DNA from: Sphingobium cloacae
GTDB lineage: Bacteria; Pseudomonadota; Alphaproteobacteria; Sphingomonadales; Sphingomonadaceae
Length of the DNA: 64,000 nucleotides
Reading direction: 5' to 3'
NCBI RefSeq assembly: GCF_002355855.1
Contig: NZ_AP017655.1
Coordinates: 806,001-870,000, forward strand
Below, in pieces: positions 8,660 to 15,575 of the stretch. The position numbers and the translations under genes are program-made. The stretch's first letter is position 1, and every line of letters begins with the position of its first letter. The notes below the pieces were generated by a model, which did no database searches, was not told where the DNA came from, and saw only the letters and a list, made by a program, of their open reading frames with translations.

Positions 8660-9520
8660 TCAGCCGTGATGGAGATCGGGCTTTTCCTTTGCTGGCGGGC
8701 GGCCGCGCCGTTTCGGCAAGGGCGGCGGGTTGATGGACGGTGCCATGCGCGCATGCTCGGGCAGGAGGTCGGCGTGCTGTCGCATGCGATAGCTGGAGCC
8801 CTCGATCTGGATGACCACAGCGTGGTGAAGAAGGCGGTCGAGCAGCGCGGTGGCCACCACCGGATCGCCAAAGACATCACCCCATTCGGCGAAGCCGCGG
8901 TTGGATGTCAGGATCATGGCACCCTTTTCGTATCGGGCGTTGACGAGCTGGAAGAAGAGATTGCCGCCGCCGGGCGTGACGGGAAGATACCCGATCTCGT
9001 CGACGACGAGCAGGGAGGATCGGCATAGGAAGCGGATCTTCTCGCGCAACGTGCCCTCGCGTTCAGCCTTGGTCAGTGAAGCGATCAGATCGGCGAGCGG
9101 GATGAAGTAGACGCTCTTGCCCGCCTTCACGGCCTCGACGGCAAGGGCCGTGGCGATATGGCTTTTCCCGGTACCGGGCGGGCCCAGCAGATGCACCACC
9201 TCGGCCCGGTTGATGAAGTCCAGGCCAGCGAGCGCCAGGATGCGGTTCCTGTCGAGCGATGGCTGGAAGGAGAAGTCATATCCGTCCAGCGTCTTGATGA
9301 TCGGCAGCCTTGCCATGCGCAGGGCTGCCTTGATCCTGCGGTTCTCCCGGAGCGACAGTTCTTCGTTCAGCAATATGTCGATGGCCTCGATGCCATCGAT
9401 TTTGCCCTGCTCTATGCCGCGCAGGGTGGCGTCGAGCATCTCCAGGGCGCGTGGCATTTTGAGATGGACGAGGCTGCGGCGGATATTATCGACGCGGGAT
9501 GCGGCACCCCCATGGTTCAT
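8660..9520 (-). CDS. istB: IS21 helper ATPase IstB
   Basis: A 286-residue AAA+ ATPase of the DnaC/IstB type that assists the IstA transposase in target capture. Walker A is LLGPPGTGKSH (about residues 110-120) and Walker B is LLVVDEIGYLP. The start overlaps the istA stop by four bases (ATGA), so translation is likely coupled. The C-terminus is basic and proline-rich. The frame is intact. Confidence 0.95.
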   Translation of the reverse strand: MNHGGAASRVDNIRRSLVHLKMPRALEMLDATLRGIEQGKIDGIEAIDILLNEELSLRENRRIKAALRMARLPIIKTLDGYDFSFQPSLDRNRILALAGLDFINRAEVVHLLGPPGTGKSHIATALAVEAVKAGKSVYFIPLADLIASLTKAEREGTLREKIRFLCRSSLLVVDEIGYLPVTPGGGNLFFQLVNARYEKGAMILTSNRGFAEWGDVFGDPVVATALLDRLLHHAVVIQIEGSSYRMRQHADLLPEHARMAPSINPPPLPKRRGRPPAKEKPDLHHG

Positions 9521-10779
9521 GGCCGGTCTCCCCGCGCCAGTTGGCTGCCGATCGCCTGATAGATGGCCAGGGAGCGCACGGCGACATGCTCGCCTACACG
9601 ACCGATGGCGATTACCTCTTTGCCATGGATACGGCGCTTGGCGCCGCTGCTGCCTGTCCGATGCGCAGGATCGATCCTGTACTGCCGACGCCCCTCAAGA
9701 ACCGGGTGCTCGGCAATGACCTGGCCCAGGTCTACGATCCGGATCTTGTCGGGTAACTGCTGGATTTCGACGACGCGCCGGGTGCGATCGGGAACGCTGT
9801 AGTAATTGCCGCCGACCGAGACCATCCCATCGTGGCTGACGCGGCGCTCCAGCTTCAGAACAGCGTCAAAGCGGCCCGCCGGGAGCAGCTGCAACTCAGG
9901 CTGCTCGGCGGCGAAGGCTTCAGCAATAATCCGCTGCGTCGTGCCGTGGACACGGACGTTGGCGACGGTATCGAGCCAGTCGATCAGCTGGACATTGAGA
10001 TCGTCCAGATTGCGGAAGCTCCGGCCCAGGAAGAAGTCCTTGCGGATATAGCTGAATGGCCGCTCGACCTTTCCCTTGGTCTTGGCCCGATAGGGACGGC
10101 AGGCGCGCGGCACGAAGCGATAATGCCCGGCCAGAGCCAGCAATGATCGATTGTAGATGATGTGGCCCTGATCATCTTCCCCGGTCACAGCGGTTTTCAT
10201 GCGATCGTAGAGGATCTCGATCGGGACGCCGCCGAGCGCTTCAAAGGCCTGCATATGACAGCGCAACAGGCTTTGGAGATCCTGATGCATGACGTAGCGC
10301 GCAAACAGGAAGCGCGAATGTCCCAGCACCAGGCTGAACAGCCAGACGATCCGGCTGACGCCGGGCTCATCGGTAAATTCGACGACGAACCGGGCAAAGT
10401 CGACCTGTGCCTGCACGCCAGGCGGCGTCTCGAACCGAACCTCAAAGGGCTTGGGGCCGTTTTCCGGCCGGATCGCTGCCAGGAACCGCTTTACCGCGGT
10501 ATAGGCGCCCATATATCCCAGCTCACGGATTTCCCGCGTCAGGCGCGCCGCAGTCAGATCGGGAAAGGCCGTCACTCGCTCACGCAAAAATTCCAGATAG
10601 GGTGCCAGTTTGTTCGGTCGACCCAGCATGCGAGGGCCGTAAACCGGGGCCTCGATGCCCCGTTCGATATATTTTCGGATGGTCTTGGGATCGCGACCAG
10701 TGCGTCGGGCAATGGCGGATATCGATACGCCCTGCCGATGTAGTTCGAGGATCATCATCAATTCTCCAAGTCGGATCAT
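9517..10779 (-). CDS. istA: IS21 transposase IstA
   Basis: A 420-residue DDE transposase. An N-terminal helix-turn-helix (ISAIARRTGRDPKTIRKYIE, about 20-39) is followed by an rve integrase core with candidate acidic residues in AQVDFARF, ILYDRMKTAV and GKVERPFSYI. The Mu-type C-terminal beta-barrel region (VSVGGNYYSVP) is present. It is intact and followed by istB with a 4-base overlap. A 42-bp perfect palindrome lies just upstream of its start. Confidence 0.95.
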   Translation of the reverse strand: MIRLGELMMILELHRQGVSISAIARRTGRDPKTIRKYIERGIEAPVYGPRMLGRPNKLAPYLEFLRERVTAFPDLTAARLTREIRELGYMGAYTAVKRFLAAIRPENGPKPFEVRFETPPGVQAQVDFARFVVEFTDEPGVSRIVWLFSLVLGHSRFLFARYVMHQDLQSLLRCHMQAFEALGGVPIEILYDRMKTAVTGEDDQGHIIYNRSLLALAGHYRFVPRACRPYRAKTKGKVERPFSYIRKDFFLGRSFRNLDDLNVQLIDWLDTVANVRVHGTTQRIIAEAFAAEQPELQLLPAGRFDAVLKLERRVSHDGMVSVGGNYYSVPDRTRRVVEIQQLPDKIRIVDLGQVIAEHPVLEGRRQYRIDPAHRTGSSGAKRRIHGKEVIAIGRVGEHVAVRSLAIYQAIGSQLARGDRP

Positions 10780-10824
10780 CGGCCCCGTCTCCGCGTCTGC
10801 AAAGGAGATGAGGACAATGTCGGC

Positions 10825-10866
10825 TCATCTCATTCTGCCGGGGCTAGCCCCGGCAGAATGAGATGA
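10825..10866. repeat. Perfect 42-bp palindrome in IS21 5' region
   Basis: Bases 10825-10845 are the exact reverse complement of 10846-10866, with no loop; the centre is GGGGCTAGCCCC. It sits between the right inverted repeat and istA. As RNA it would form a 21-bp hairpin upstream of the transposase gene, and as DNA a potential cruciform. Confidence 0.95.
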
Positions 10867-10929
10867 AGGGGCCACCAACTAGGGAATTTTCAAAGCCCAC
10901 TTTTGCGGAGAATTGCACGACCGATGACA

Positions 10930-10977
10930 CGAGCAGCCGCCAAGTGCCACTGCACTCACTAAACTGATCCACCTCAC
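10930..10977 (-). pseudogene. Signal-peptide part of the IS21-split lipoprotein
   Basis: Reading from GTG 10977, sixteen codons give MRWISLVSAVALGGCS, a short lipoprotein signal whose lipobox is ALGGC. The GTG follows GAGAAG at a plausible spacing. The frame enters the IS21 end after codon 16. In the uninterrupted element the next codon would be GAG at 8577. It starts 44 bases downstream of the native stop of the AlbA_2 gene on the same strand, so the two were probably co-transcribed before the ISs arrived. Confidence 0.72.
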
Positions 10978-11030
10978 TCTGGCTTCTCGACCGGCTTCCT
11001 TGAACTTTTTGAGTTGGGATTTATTCGGAC

Positions 11031-12361
11031 GGTAGTGTGCGTGAAGTTCTGCAAAATCGCTTGAGGAGCGAGGCGGTCATGGCAGGCTGGTGATGTTCAA
11101 CGTCACCGAGGAGACCCGCCATGACCAGGACCGAGATTAAGCCTGCTGTATCCGCTGTCAAAGAGTTGCTGGCGCAGGAGCCGGATGCGCTTCGCGAGAT
11201 TGTGCGCAGCGTGATGCAGGCGATGCTGGAAGCCGAGATGGACGAGGCGCTGGGCGCGGGCAAGAGCGAGCGCAGCGATGCGCGGCTCGGCTACCGTTCG
11301 GGGCATTACCCGCGCACGCTGGTGACGCGGGTCGGCAAGCTGGAGCTGCGGGTGCCGCAGGACCGTGCCGGGCGCTTCTCGACCGAGCTGTTCGAGCGCT
11401 ACCAGCGGTCGGAGCAGGCGCTGGTGGCGACGCTGGCCGAGATGTATGTCCAGGGCGTTTCGACGCGCAAGGTCAAGGCGATCACCGAAGAGCTGTGCGG
11501 CCATGCCTTCTCGGCCTCGACGATCTCGGCGATCAACAAGAAGCTCGATGGCAGCCTGGCGGCCTTTGCCCAGCGCCGCCTCGACGAGCCGTTCCCTTAT
11601 CTGATCCTTGATGCCCGCTACGAGAAAGTGCGCGAAGGCGGCGTGGTTGGAAGCCAGGCGGTGCTGATCGCGATCGGCATCGACTGGGACGGCAGGCGGC
11701 AGATACTGGCCGTGGAGATGGCCAATCGCGAGAGCGCCACGTCATGGAAGGACTTCCTGCTGCGCCTGCGTGACCGGGGCCTGCATGGCACCGAGTTCGT
11801 CGTCGCCGACGATCATGCCGGCCTGCGCGCGGCGATCCGCGAGGTGCTGACCGGCGCCGCATACCAGCGCTGCTACGTGCACTTCCTGAGGAACGCGCTC
11901 GATCACTTGCCAAGGAAGGCCGACGACGACTGCCTGCAGGAACTGCGCTGGCTCTACGACCGGCGCAACCTCGCCGAGGCCCGCGCCGATCTCGCCCAGT
12001 GGCTCGCCCGATGGAGCGCCAAATATCCCAGGCTCACCGACTGGGCCGAGGAGACGATCGAGGAGACCTTCTCCTTCTACCGGCTGCCACGCAGGCATCA
12101 CAAGCACATGAAAAGCACCAACATGCTCGAACGCTTCAATGAGGAAATCCGGCGGCGAACCTATGTCGTGCGGATATTCCCCAACGCCCCCAGCTGCCTG
12201 CGCCTGGTCCGCGCACTCGCCGTCGAAACCCACGAAAACTGGCTCGAAGCCAACCGCTACCTCAATATGGACGAACTGCGCGAGCAGAAGAAAACCGAAC
12301 TACGCAAAGCCGCATGACCAGCACCATGACCGCCAATTTGCAGAACTTGACGCACACAACC
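11031..12361 (+). mobile_element. IS256-family insertion sequence
   Basis: The element is 1331 bp. Left end GGTAGTGTGCGTGAAGTTCT and right end (reverse complement) GGTTGTGTGCGTCAAGTTCT form near-perfect inverted repeats that continue to about 29 bases. An 8-bp target duplication ATTCGGAC is at 11023-11030 and 12362-12369, as expected for IS256. It carries one intact transposase gene and lies across the stop codon of the minus-strand AlbA_2 gene. Confidence 0.95.
11121..12317 (+). CDS. IS256-family (mutator-type) transposase
   Basis: A 398-residue DDE transposase. The typical N-terminus MLEAEMDEALGAGKSER and GYRSGHYPRTLVTRVGKLEL is present. The catalytic core includes YLILDARYEKVR (first Asp), VVADDHAGLRAAI (second Asp) and the C-terminal NMLERFNEEIRRR (Glu), with the family motif RCYVHFLRN between. 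Full length and unbroken, so this copy may be active. The start follows GAGGAGACCCGCC. Confidence 0.96.
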   Translation: MTRTEIKPAVSAVKELLAQEPDALREIVRSVMQAMLEAEMDEALGAGKSERSDARLGYRSGHYPRTLVTRVGKLELRVPQDRAGRFSTELFERYQRSEQALVATLAEMYVQGVSTRKVKAITEELCGHAFSASTISAINKKLDGSLAAFAQRRLDEPFPYLILDARYEKVREGGVVGSQAVLIAIGIDWDGRRQILAVEMANRESATSWKDFLLRLRDRGLHGTEFVVADDHAGLRAAIREVLTGAAYQRCYVHFLRNALDHLPRKADDDCLQELRWLYDRRNLAEARADLAQWLARWSAKYPRLTDWAEETIEETFSFYRLPRRHHKHMKSTNMLERFNEEIRRRTYVVRIFPNAPSCLRLVRALAVETHENWLEANRYLNMDELREQKKTELRKAA

Positions 12362-13943
12362 ATTCGGACTCACGACCAACTCCCTGATGTAGACTGTAGT
12401 AGGAATGCGGATCGCGGGCTTTCCCGGTTCCGTGCCTGTCGAGTGCCCCTCGATCCACTAAGCCATCCATAGTCCTCTTGGCAGTATGCCAGCGCGTGGT
12501 TTTCATGATTCTCAGCGCATCACTGACATTCATGCGGCCATGCTGCATTACAAAGTTCACGATTTTCCGCTCTTCGGGTGTGAGTCCAAAAGCAATCGCT
12601 TGCCCAAGCCGCATGTAAGCTTCACTGTCTAATGAATTGCTCCTGTCAGCGACATTGTTACGCAGTGTACATAATACGCTAAGTGACCCCATTCTTTCTT
12701 GCTTAAATTCAGGCGGCGGAAGGCTTGCGTTCTCCATTTCCGCAACCATGCGCCTAGTGCCTTCACTTATGCAGCGGACCTCCCCATATTCCCGTAATGC
12801 AAGCATCAAGAATAAATTGCGCGGCCTATGCGTCCCAACAATATTTTCAGCGGTTATTTGAGGCATGAAGCCACCTGGGCTTTCAATTTCTAATCTGTTG
12901 TCAAACATTCTAACAAAAATAGGAGCACTTTTAATGTGATATGATCTATGAACAACGGCATTGACGAGCATTTCGTACCAAGCATCGCGAGGATATTCAG
13001 GAACAGTTAAAAATTTACCTTCTCTGAATTCTGTAAACTCGCGGAGGTTATTATCGATTAGAGAAGCCGTATCCTTTATGACGTCTATCACCGTGCCGGA
13101 TATTAGCCGGTCCTTGATGACATTGTATTCTTTTCCAGATTTAGCTTCGTTCCCATCATATCGTAAAAAGTGGACATAGGCCCCGGGGAACACGGTTTGA
13201 ACATCACGCGCAAACAATAGTGCACAGGCATTGTTGCACACTAATACGCCACCCTTAGTTCGCGCAAGGTGCGCCGATTGCAATATTTGTTCGGTCGTAT
13301 GATCCTGTGTGGAATCAACGTTCTTTCGTAGTAACGTCGAAAACCGAGATATTTTACTCATGTCGAAGTCATCAGGATAAATTAGACCACAAGGTTCTTG
13401 CTCAAATGAGCGCTCGCCTTTATCGATTCGTTTTTCTTGCTTCTTCTCTTCTGTTAACTTCCGACAATCTTGCCCTAGCCTCTCGTATGCCGTGCCATCA
13501 GTTAGTTGGACCACCTTGTCATCGACGTAATTTATTCGTGCCAATACGATGAAATCGTCTTCCCCTTTCTTATTCTTTATGTGCAATCTACGGGTCACGA
13601 AGCGCCCATCAGGGCAGAACGTATGCCCCATGCTCTCGGCACCGCTCAATTGATCTTGAGAGAGGTGCTTACAGCCGGACAGCGTTCCGTCATTCTCTAC
13701 CCCGATTGCAAGAACGCCGCCATCAACGCTAGGTCCATTGCCGAATGCGGAGAGGTACTTCGCAAAGACGCGAGCGTCTGTGTTCCCAGCCTTTCTATCA
13801 AAGCGGGCATCTTCAGTCAGTCTGGCGAACAGCGATGGATCATCCGATTCATAAATCTGGTCGGGCTTGTATAACGCCTCAATGGGAGGCCTATCGAGTA
13901 GATCAAGAAGTGATAGCTGATTCATCACGCTGCATTCTACCAT
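12300..13943 (-). CDS. AlbA_2/Schlafen-type ATP-binding regulator, C-terminus extended by IS256
   Basis: A 547-residue protein of the RecG-like transcriptional-regulator group (COG2865 type). An AlbA_2 putative nucleic-acid-binding domain is at about 38-150 (EDARFDRKAG, VDGGVLAIGVENDGTLSG). A GHKL-like ATP-binding domain follows at about 310-420 (AWYEMLVNAVVHRSY, FDNRLEIESPGGF), then a C-terminal winged helix (about 450-520). Native codons end at GAG TCC GAA; without the IS the next codon is TAA. The IS256 end replaces it and adds 20 foreign residues starting WLCASSS. Start may be ATG 13943 or 13925. A regulatory or defence role is inferred, not shown. Confidence 0.8.
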   Translation of the reverse strand: MVECSVMNQLSLLDLLDRPPIEALYKPDQIYESDDPSLFARLTEDARFDRKAGNTDARVFAKYLSAFGNGPSVDGGVLAIGVENDGTLSGCKHLSQDQLSGAESMGHTFCPDGRFVTRRLHIKNKKGEDDFIVLARINYVDDKVVQLTDGTAYERLGQDCRKLTEEKKQEKRIDKGERSFEQEPCGLIYPDDFDMSKISRFSTLLRKNVDSTQDHTTEQILQSAHLARTKGGVLVCNNACALLFARDVQTVFPGAYVHFLRYDGNEAKSGKEYNVIKDRLISGTVIDVIKDTASLIDNNLREFTEFREGKFLTVPEYPRDAWYEMLVNAVVHRSYHIKSAPIFVRMFDNRLEIESPGGFMPQITAENIVGTHRPRNLFLMLALREYGEVRCISEGTRRMVAEMENASLPPPEFKQERMGSLSVLCTLRNNVADRSNSLDSEAYMRLGQAIAFGLTPEERKIVNFVMQHGRMNVSDALRIMKTTRWHTAKRTMDGLVDRGALDRHGTGKARDPHSYYSLHQGVGRESEWLCASSSANWRSWCWSCGFA

Positions 13944-13947
13944 CTAC

Positions 13948-13980
13948 TCGACGCCTAGTCGACGCCTAGTCGACACCTCT
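13948..13980. repeat. Three tandem 11-bp repeats upstream of AlbA_2 gene
   Basis: TCGACGCCTAG occurs twice head-to-tail (13948-13958, 13959-13969), followed by a diverged third copy TCGACACCTCT (13970-13980). The array starts five bases before the minus-strand start codon, a position where a regulator could bind. Operator function, possibly autoregulation, is inference. Confidence 0.55.
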
Positions 13981-14262
13981 CGCCCGGTGCGGTTAGGGCT
14001 GTTGTAGAAGGATGAATTTCTATTTTTTTCCCGTAGCGGCGGAGGCCTATGAGAACGTGCGCTCCGCCAAGGTCATTCATACCCCCCCCCCCGGGAGGGG
14101 CGCCACCTTCACTTAATTGGACGGAAGACAATTAGGCAGGAGCGAATCCAGATAGGCAAGGCTCACCCCGGTTTTTAAAGGTGCTTGATGGGGATATGGT
14201 GGGGCATCAATCCGTCACCATTTTCTTTAATTTCCTAAGCCATTGAAAACCATCCATAAAGG
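13981..14262. other. Right-end intergenic region of the island
   Basis: No gene is seen. The region contains a run of 11 C followed by GGG (14082-14095), the second G-rich 16-mer (14189-14204) and AT-rich DNA leading to the att repeat. It probably holds the integrase arm sites and the promoter of the AlbA_2 gene. Confidence 0.5.
14189..14204 (+). repeat. G-rich 16-bp motif near right att, candidate integrase arm site
   Basis: Partner of the motif at 1287-1302, differing at two positions, in the same orientation, and about 60 bases inside the right att repeat. Confidence 0.4.
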
Positions 14263-14310
14263 ATGGTGGGCGCGACAGGGATTGAACCTGTGACCCCACC
14301 CGTGTGAAGG
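14263..14310 (-). repeat. Right att site within intact tRNA-Val
   Basis: Identical to 1119-1166. It covers the tRNA from the anticodon loop to CCA plus one flanking base, so the crossover preserves the tRNA sequence. Confidence 0.93.
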
Positions 14311-14338
14311 GTGTGCTCTACCGCTGAGCTACGCGCCC
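14264..14338 (-). tRNA. tRNA-Val(CAC)
   Basis: The minus strand folds as a complete tRNA: acceptor GGGCGCG with CGCGCCC, D-arm TAGCTCAGCGGTAGAGC, anticodon stem CACCC/GGGTG with loop TTCACAC (anticodon CAC), T-arm CAGGTTCAATCCCTG and encoded CCA. It is the integration target of the island; its 3' half lies inside the right att repeat. Confidence 0.97.
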
Positions 14339-14474
14339 GCTAAGGGAGGTGCGCCATTGGCACCCACGGCGCGGCCTGTCAAGCCGATGGAACAGCCCCC
14401 CCGCACAAAATGGTTATGCGCCACGCTTCTCCGCGCTATAGTCGCGGGGTTGTCGAAAAAGGAGTGCTTATCCC

Positions 14475-14603
14475 ATGCGTCAAACCGCTGCCCTCATGAT
14501 CGCGGGGCTTCTTCTTTCCGCTCTGGCCGCCTGCAATACGGTCAAGGGCGCTGGCCGGGATATCGAGTCCGTCGGCAGGGCCGGTGAGAAGGTCATCAAC
14601 TGA
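14475..14603 (+). CDS. Entericidin-type small lipoprotein
   Basis: A 42-residue lipoprotein. A hydrophobic signal (MIAGLLLSALAAC) ends in the lipobox LAAC at Cys20, followed by NTVKGAGRDIESVGRAGEKV, the short amphipathic tail typical of the entericidin A/B family (EcnA/EcnB). A good ribosome site AAGGAG lies 8 bases before ATG 14475. Entericidins are envelope lipoproteins linked to stationary-phase lysis in enterobacteria; a toxin-antitoxin role here is not supported because only one copy is seen. Confidence 0.88.
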   Translation: MRQTAALMIAGLLLSALAACNTVKGAGRDIESVGRAGEKVIN

Positions 14604-14620
14604 CCTCCCTCAACGTCCGA

Positions 14621-14812
14621 TTACTGGAGGACGCGTCCGGCGAGGACGGACGCGTCCCTGAGCAGGCGGACGCCGTCGCAATCGGGCTCGCCGCAGTCGC
14701 AAACCTCCACCGTATAGCGGTTGCCGCACATCACCAGCACATCCTGATCGAAGGAATAGTTGGAAATTCCCGCGCGCTCGACCTTTTCGCGAGCTTTGGA
14801 CTTGAGGGACAT
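14621..14812 (-). CDS. Conserved small protein with CxCxxxxC motif
   Basis: A 63-residue cytoplasmic protein starting at ATG 14812 behind GGGAAAGGACGTGC. The C-terminal half has VEVCDCGEPDCDGVRLL, three cysteines plausible for metal binding. It is convergent with the entericidin gene (17 bases apart) and divergent from hslV. The frame continues open upstream over hslV, but the ATG with its ribosome site and the abrupt compositional change mark the real start. Function unknown. Confidence 0.7.
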   Translation of the reverse strand: MSLKSKAREKVERAGISNYSFDQDVLVMCGNRYTVEVCDCGEPDCDGVRLLRDASVLAGRVLQ

Positions 14813-14925
14813 GCACGTCCTTTCCCTGTTGCTGCGATGCACAATGCCAGAGATGGAACTGTTGTTCCAGAGCGCGGCGGGCGATTGTCTCCGAAATGAC
14901 ACATTTGGACGGACGGCGGGCGGCG

Positions 14926-14954
14926 CTTGCATGGCCGCGCGGTCCATCCCATAT
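14926..14954 (+). promoter_or_regulatory. Candidate heat-shock (RpoH) promoter of hslVU
   Basis: CTTGCAT (14926-14932), 15 bases, then CCCATAT (14948-14954) resembles the sigma-32 consensus CTTGAAA-N13-17-CCCATnT. hslVU is a heat-shock operon in other proteobacteria. Transcription would start near 14961, almost at ATG 14963, which would favour ATG 14987 as the translated start or a near-leaderless mRNA. Confidence 0.4.
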
Positions 14955-14962
14955 GCCGCGCC

Positions 14963-15529
14963 ATGAACGACCAACGCAGCAATTCCATGCCGGTCTGGCA
15001 TGGCACCACCATCATGTCGGTACGCAAGAACGGGAAAGTCGTCGTCGCGGGCGACGGACAGGTTTCCATGGGGCAGACGGTGATGAAGCCCAATGCCCGC
15101 AAGGTGCGCCGCCTGCATGACGGGTCGGTGATCGGCGGTTTTGCGGGCGCGACGGCAGATGCCTTCACTTTGTTCGAGCGGCTGGAGGCGAAGCTGGAGC
15201 GGCATAACGGGCAGTTGATGCGCGCCGCCGTCGAACTGGCGAAGGATTGGCGGACGGACAAATATCTGCGCAATCTGGAAGCGATGATGATCGTCGCGGA
15301 CAAGGATGTGACGTTGATCCTGACCGGCAATGGCGACGTGCTGGAGCCGCTGAACGGCGTGGCGGCGATCGGGTCGGGCGGGAATTACGCGCTGGCGGCC
15401 GCCCGCGCGCTGGTGGATTATGAGGAGGACGCCGAAGTCATCGCGCGCAAGGCGATGGCGGTGGCGGCGGACATCTGCGTCTACACCAACGATCAACTGA
15501 CCATCGAGGAACTGGCGAGCGCGGCCTGA
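14963..15529 (+). CDS. hslV: ATP-dependent protease proteolytic subunit HslV
   Basis: HslV (ClpQ) forms the proteolytic double ring of the HslVU protease. The catalytic Thr of mature HslV is the first T of [10 protein letters not shown], exposed by removal of a short propeptide, so start ATG 14963 gives a 14-residue propeptide ([14 protein letters not shown]) and ATG 14987 a 6-residue one. [25 protein letters not shown] and [14 protein letters not shown] are family signatures. Length (188 residues) is normal. hslU follows after 46 bases, so the two form one operon. Confidence 0.95.
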   Translation: MNDQRSNSMPVWHGTTIMSVRKNGKVVVAGDGQVSMGQTVMKPNARKVRRLHDGSVIGGFAGATADAFTLFERLEAKLERHNGQLMRAAVELAKDWRTDKYLRNLEAMMIVADKDVTLILTGNGDVLEPLNGVAAIGSGGNYALAAARALVDYEEDAEVIARKAMAVAADICVYTNDQLTIEELASAA

Positions 15530-15575
15530 CCGCTTGCCTCCCCTGCCTTTTTCCTGCGGATTTCACGAAAAGATG

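Larger units (their letters stand above)
8583..10929 (-). mobile_element. IS21-family insertion sequence
   Basis: The element is 2347 bp. Both ends begin TGTCA and share CGG three bases on; both carry the identical 15-mer TCCGCAAAAGTGGGC (at 8603 and, inverted, ending 10909) and then AAATTCCCTAGTT. Terminal TG...CA and istA/istB order are typical of IS21. A 5-bp target duplication CGAGC is at 8578-8582 and 10930-10934. It splits a lipoprotein gene exactly after the lipobox codons. Confidence 0.92.
1119..14310. mobile_element. Integrative element inserted in tRNA-Val(CAC)
   Basis: A 48-bp perfect direct repeat of the tRNA-Val 3' half bounds 13.2 kb holding a tyrosine integrase beside the left repeat, several AT-rich genes unlike the flanking chromosome, and three insertion sequences. 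The intact tRNA is at the right end with its 3' end pointing into the element; the integrase is at the opposite, remnant-bearing end. No conjugation, capsid or packaging genes are seen, so it is either mobilised by a helper or only excises and replicates. About 5.3 kb (40 percent) is later IS DNA; the ancestral element was about 7.85 kb. Confidence 0.92.

Noticed and set aside
13948..13980. CRISPR array
   Set aside because: Only three 11-bp head-to-tail copies without spacers and no cas genes anywhere in the window.
14475..14812. Toxin-antitoxin pair (entericidin plus neighbour)
   Set aside because: Only one entericidin-type peptide is present; the convergent 63-residue protein is soluble and Cys-containing, unlike an EcnA partner.
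14813..15496. Upstream extension of the small minus-strand gene at 14621
   Set aside because: It lies antisense over hslV and lacks family-like sequence; ATG 14812 has a proper ribosome site.
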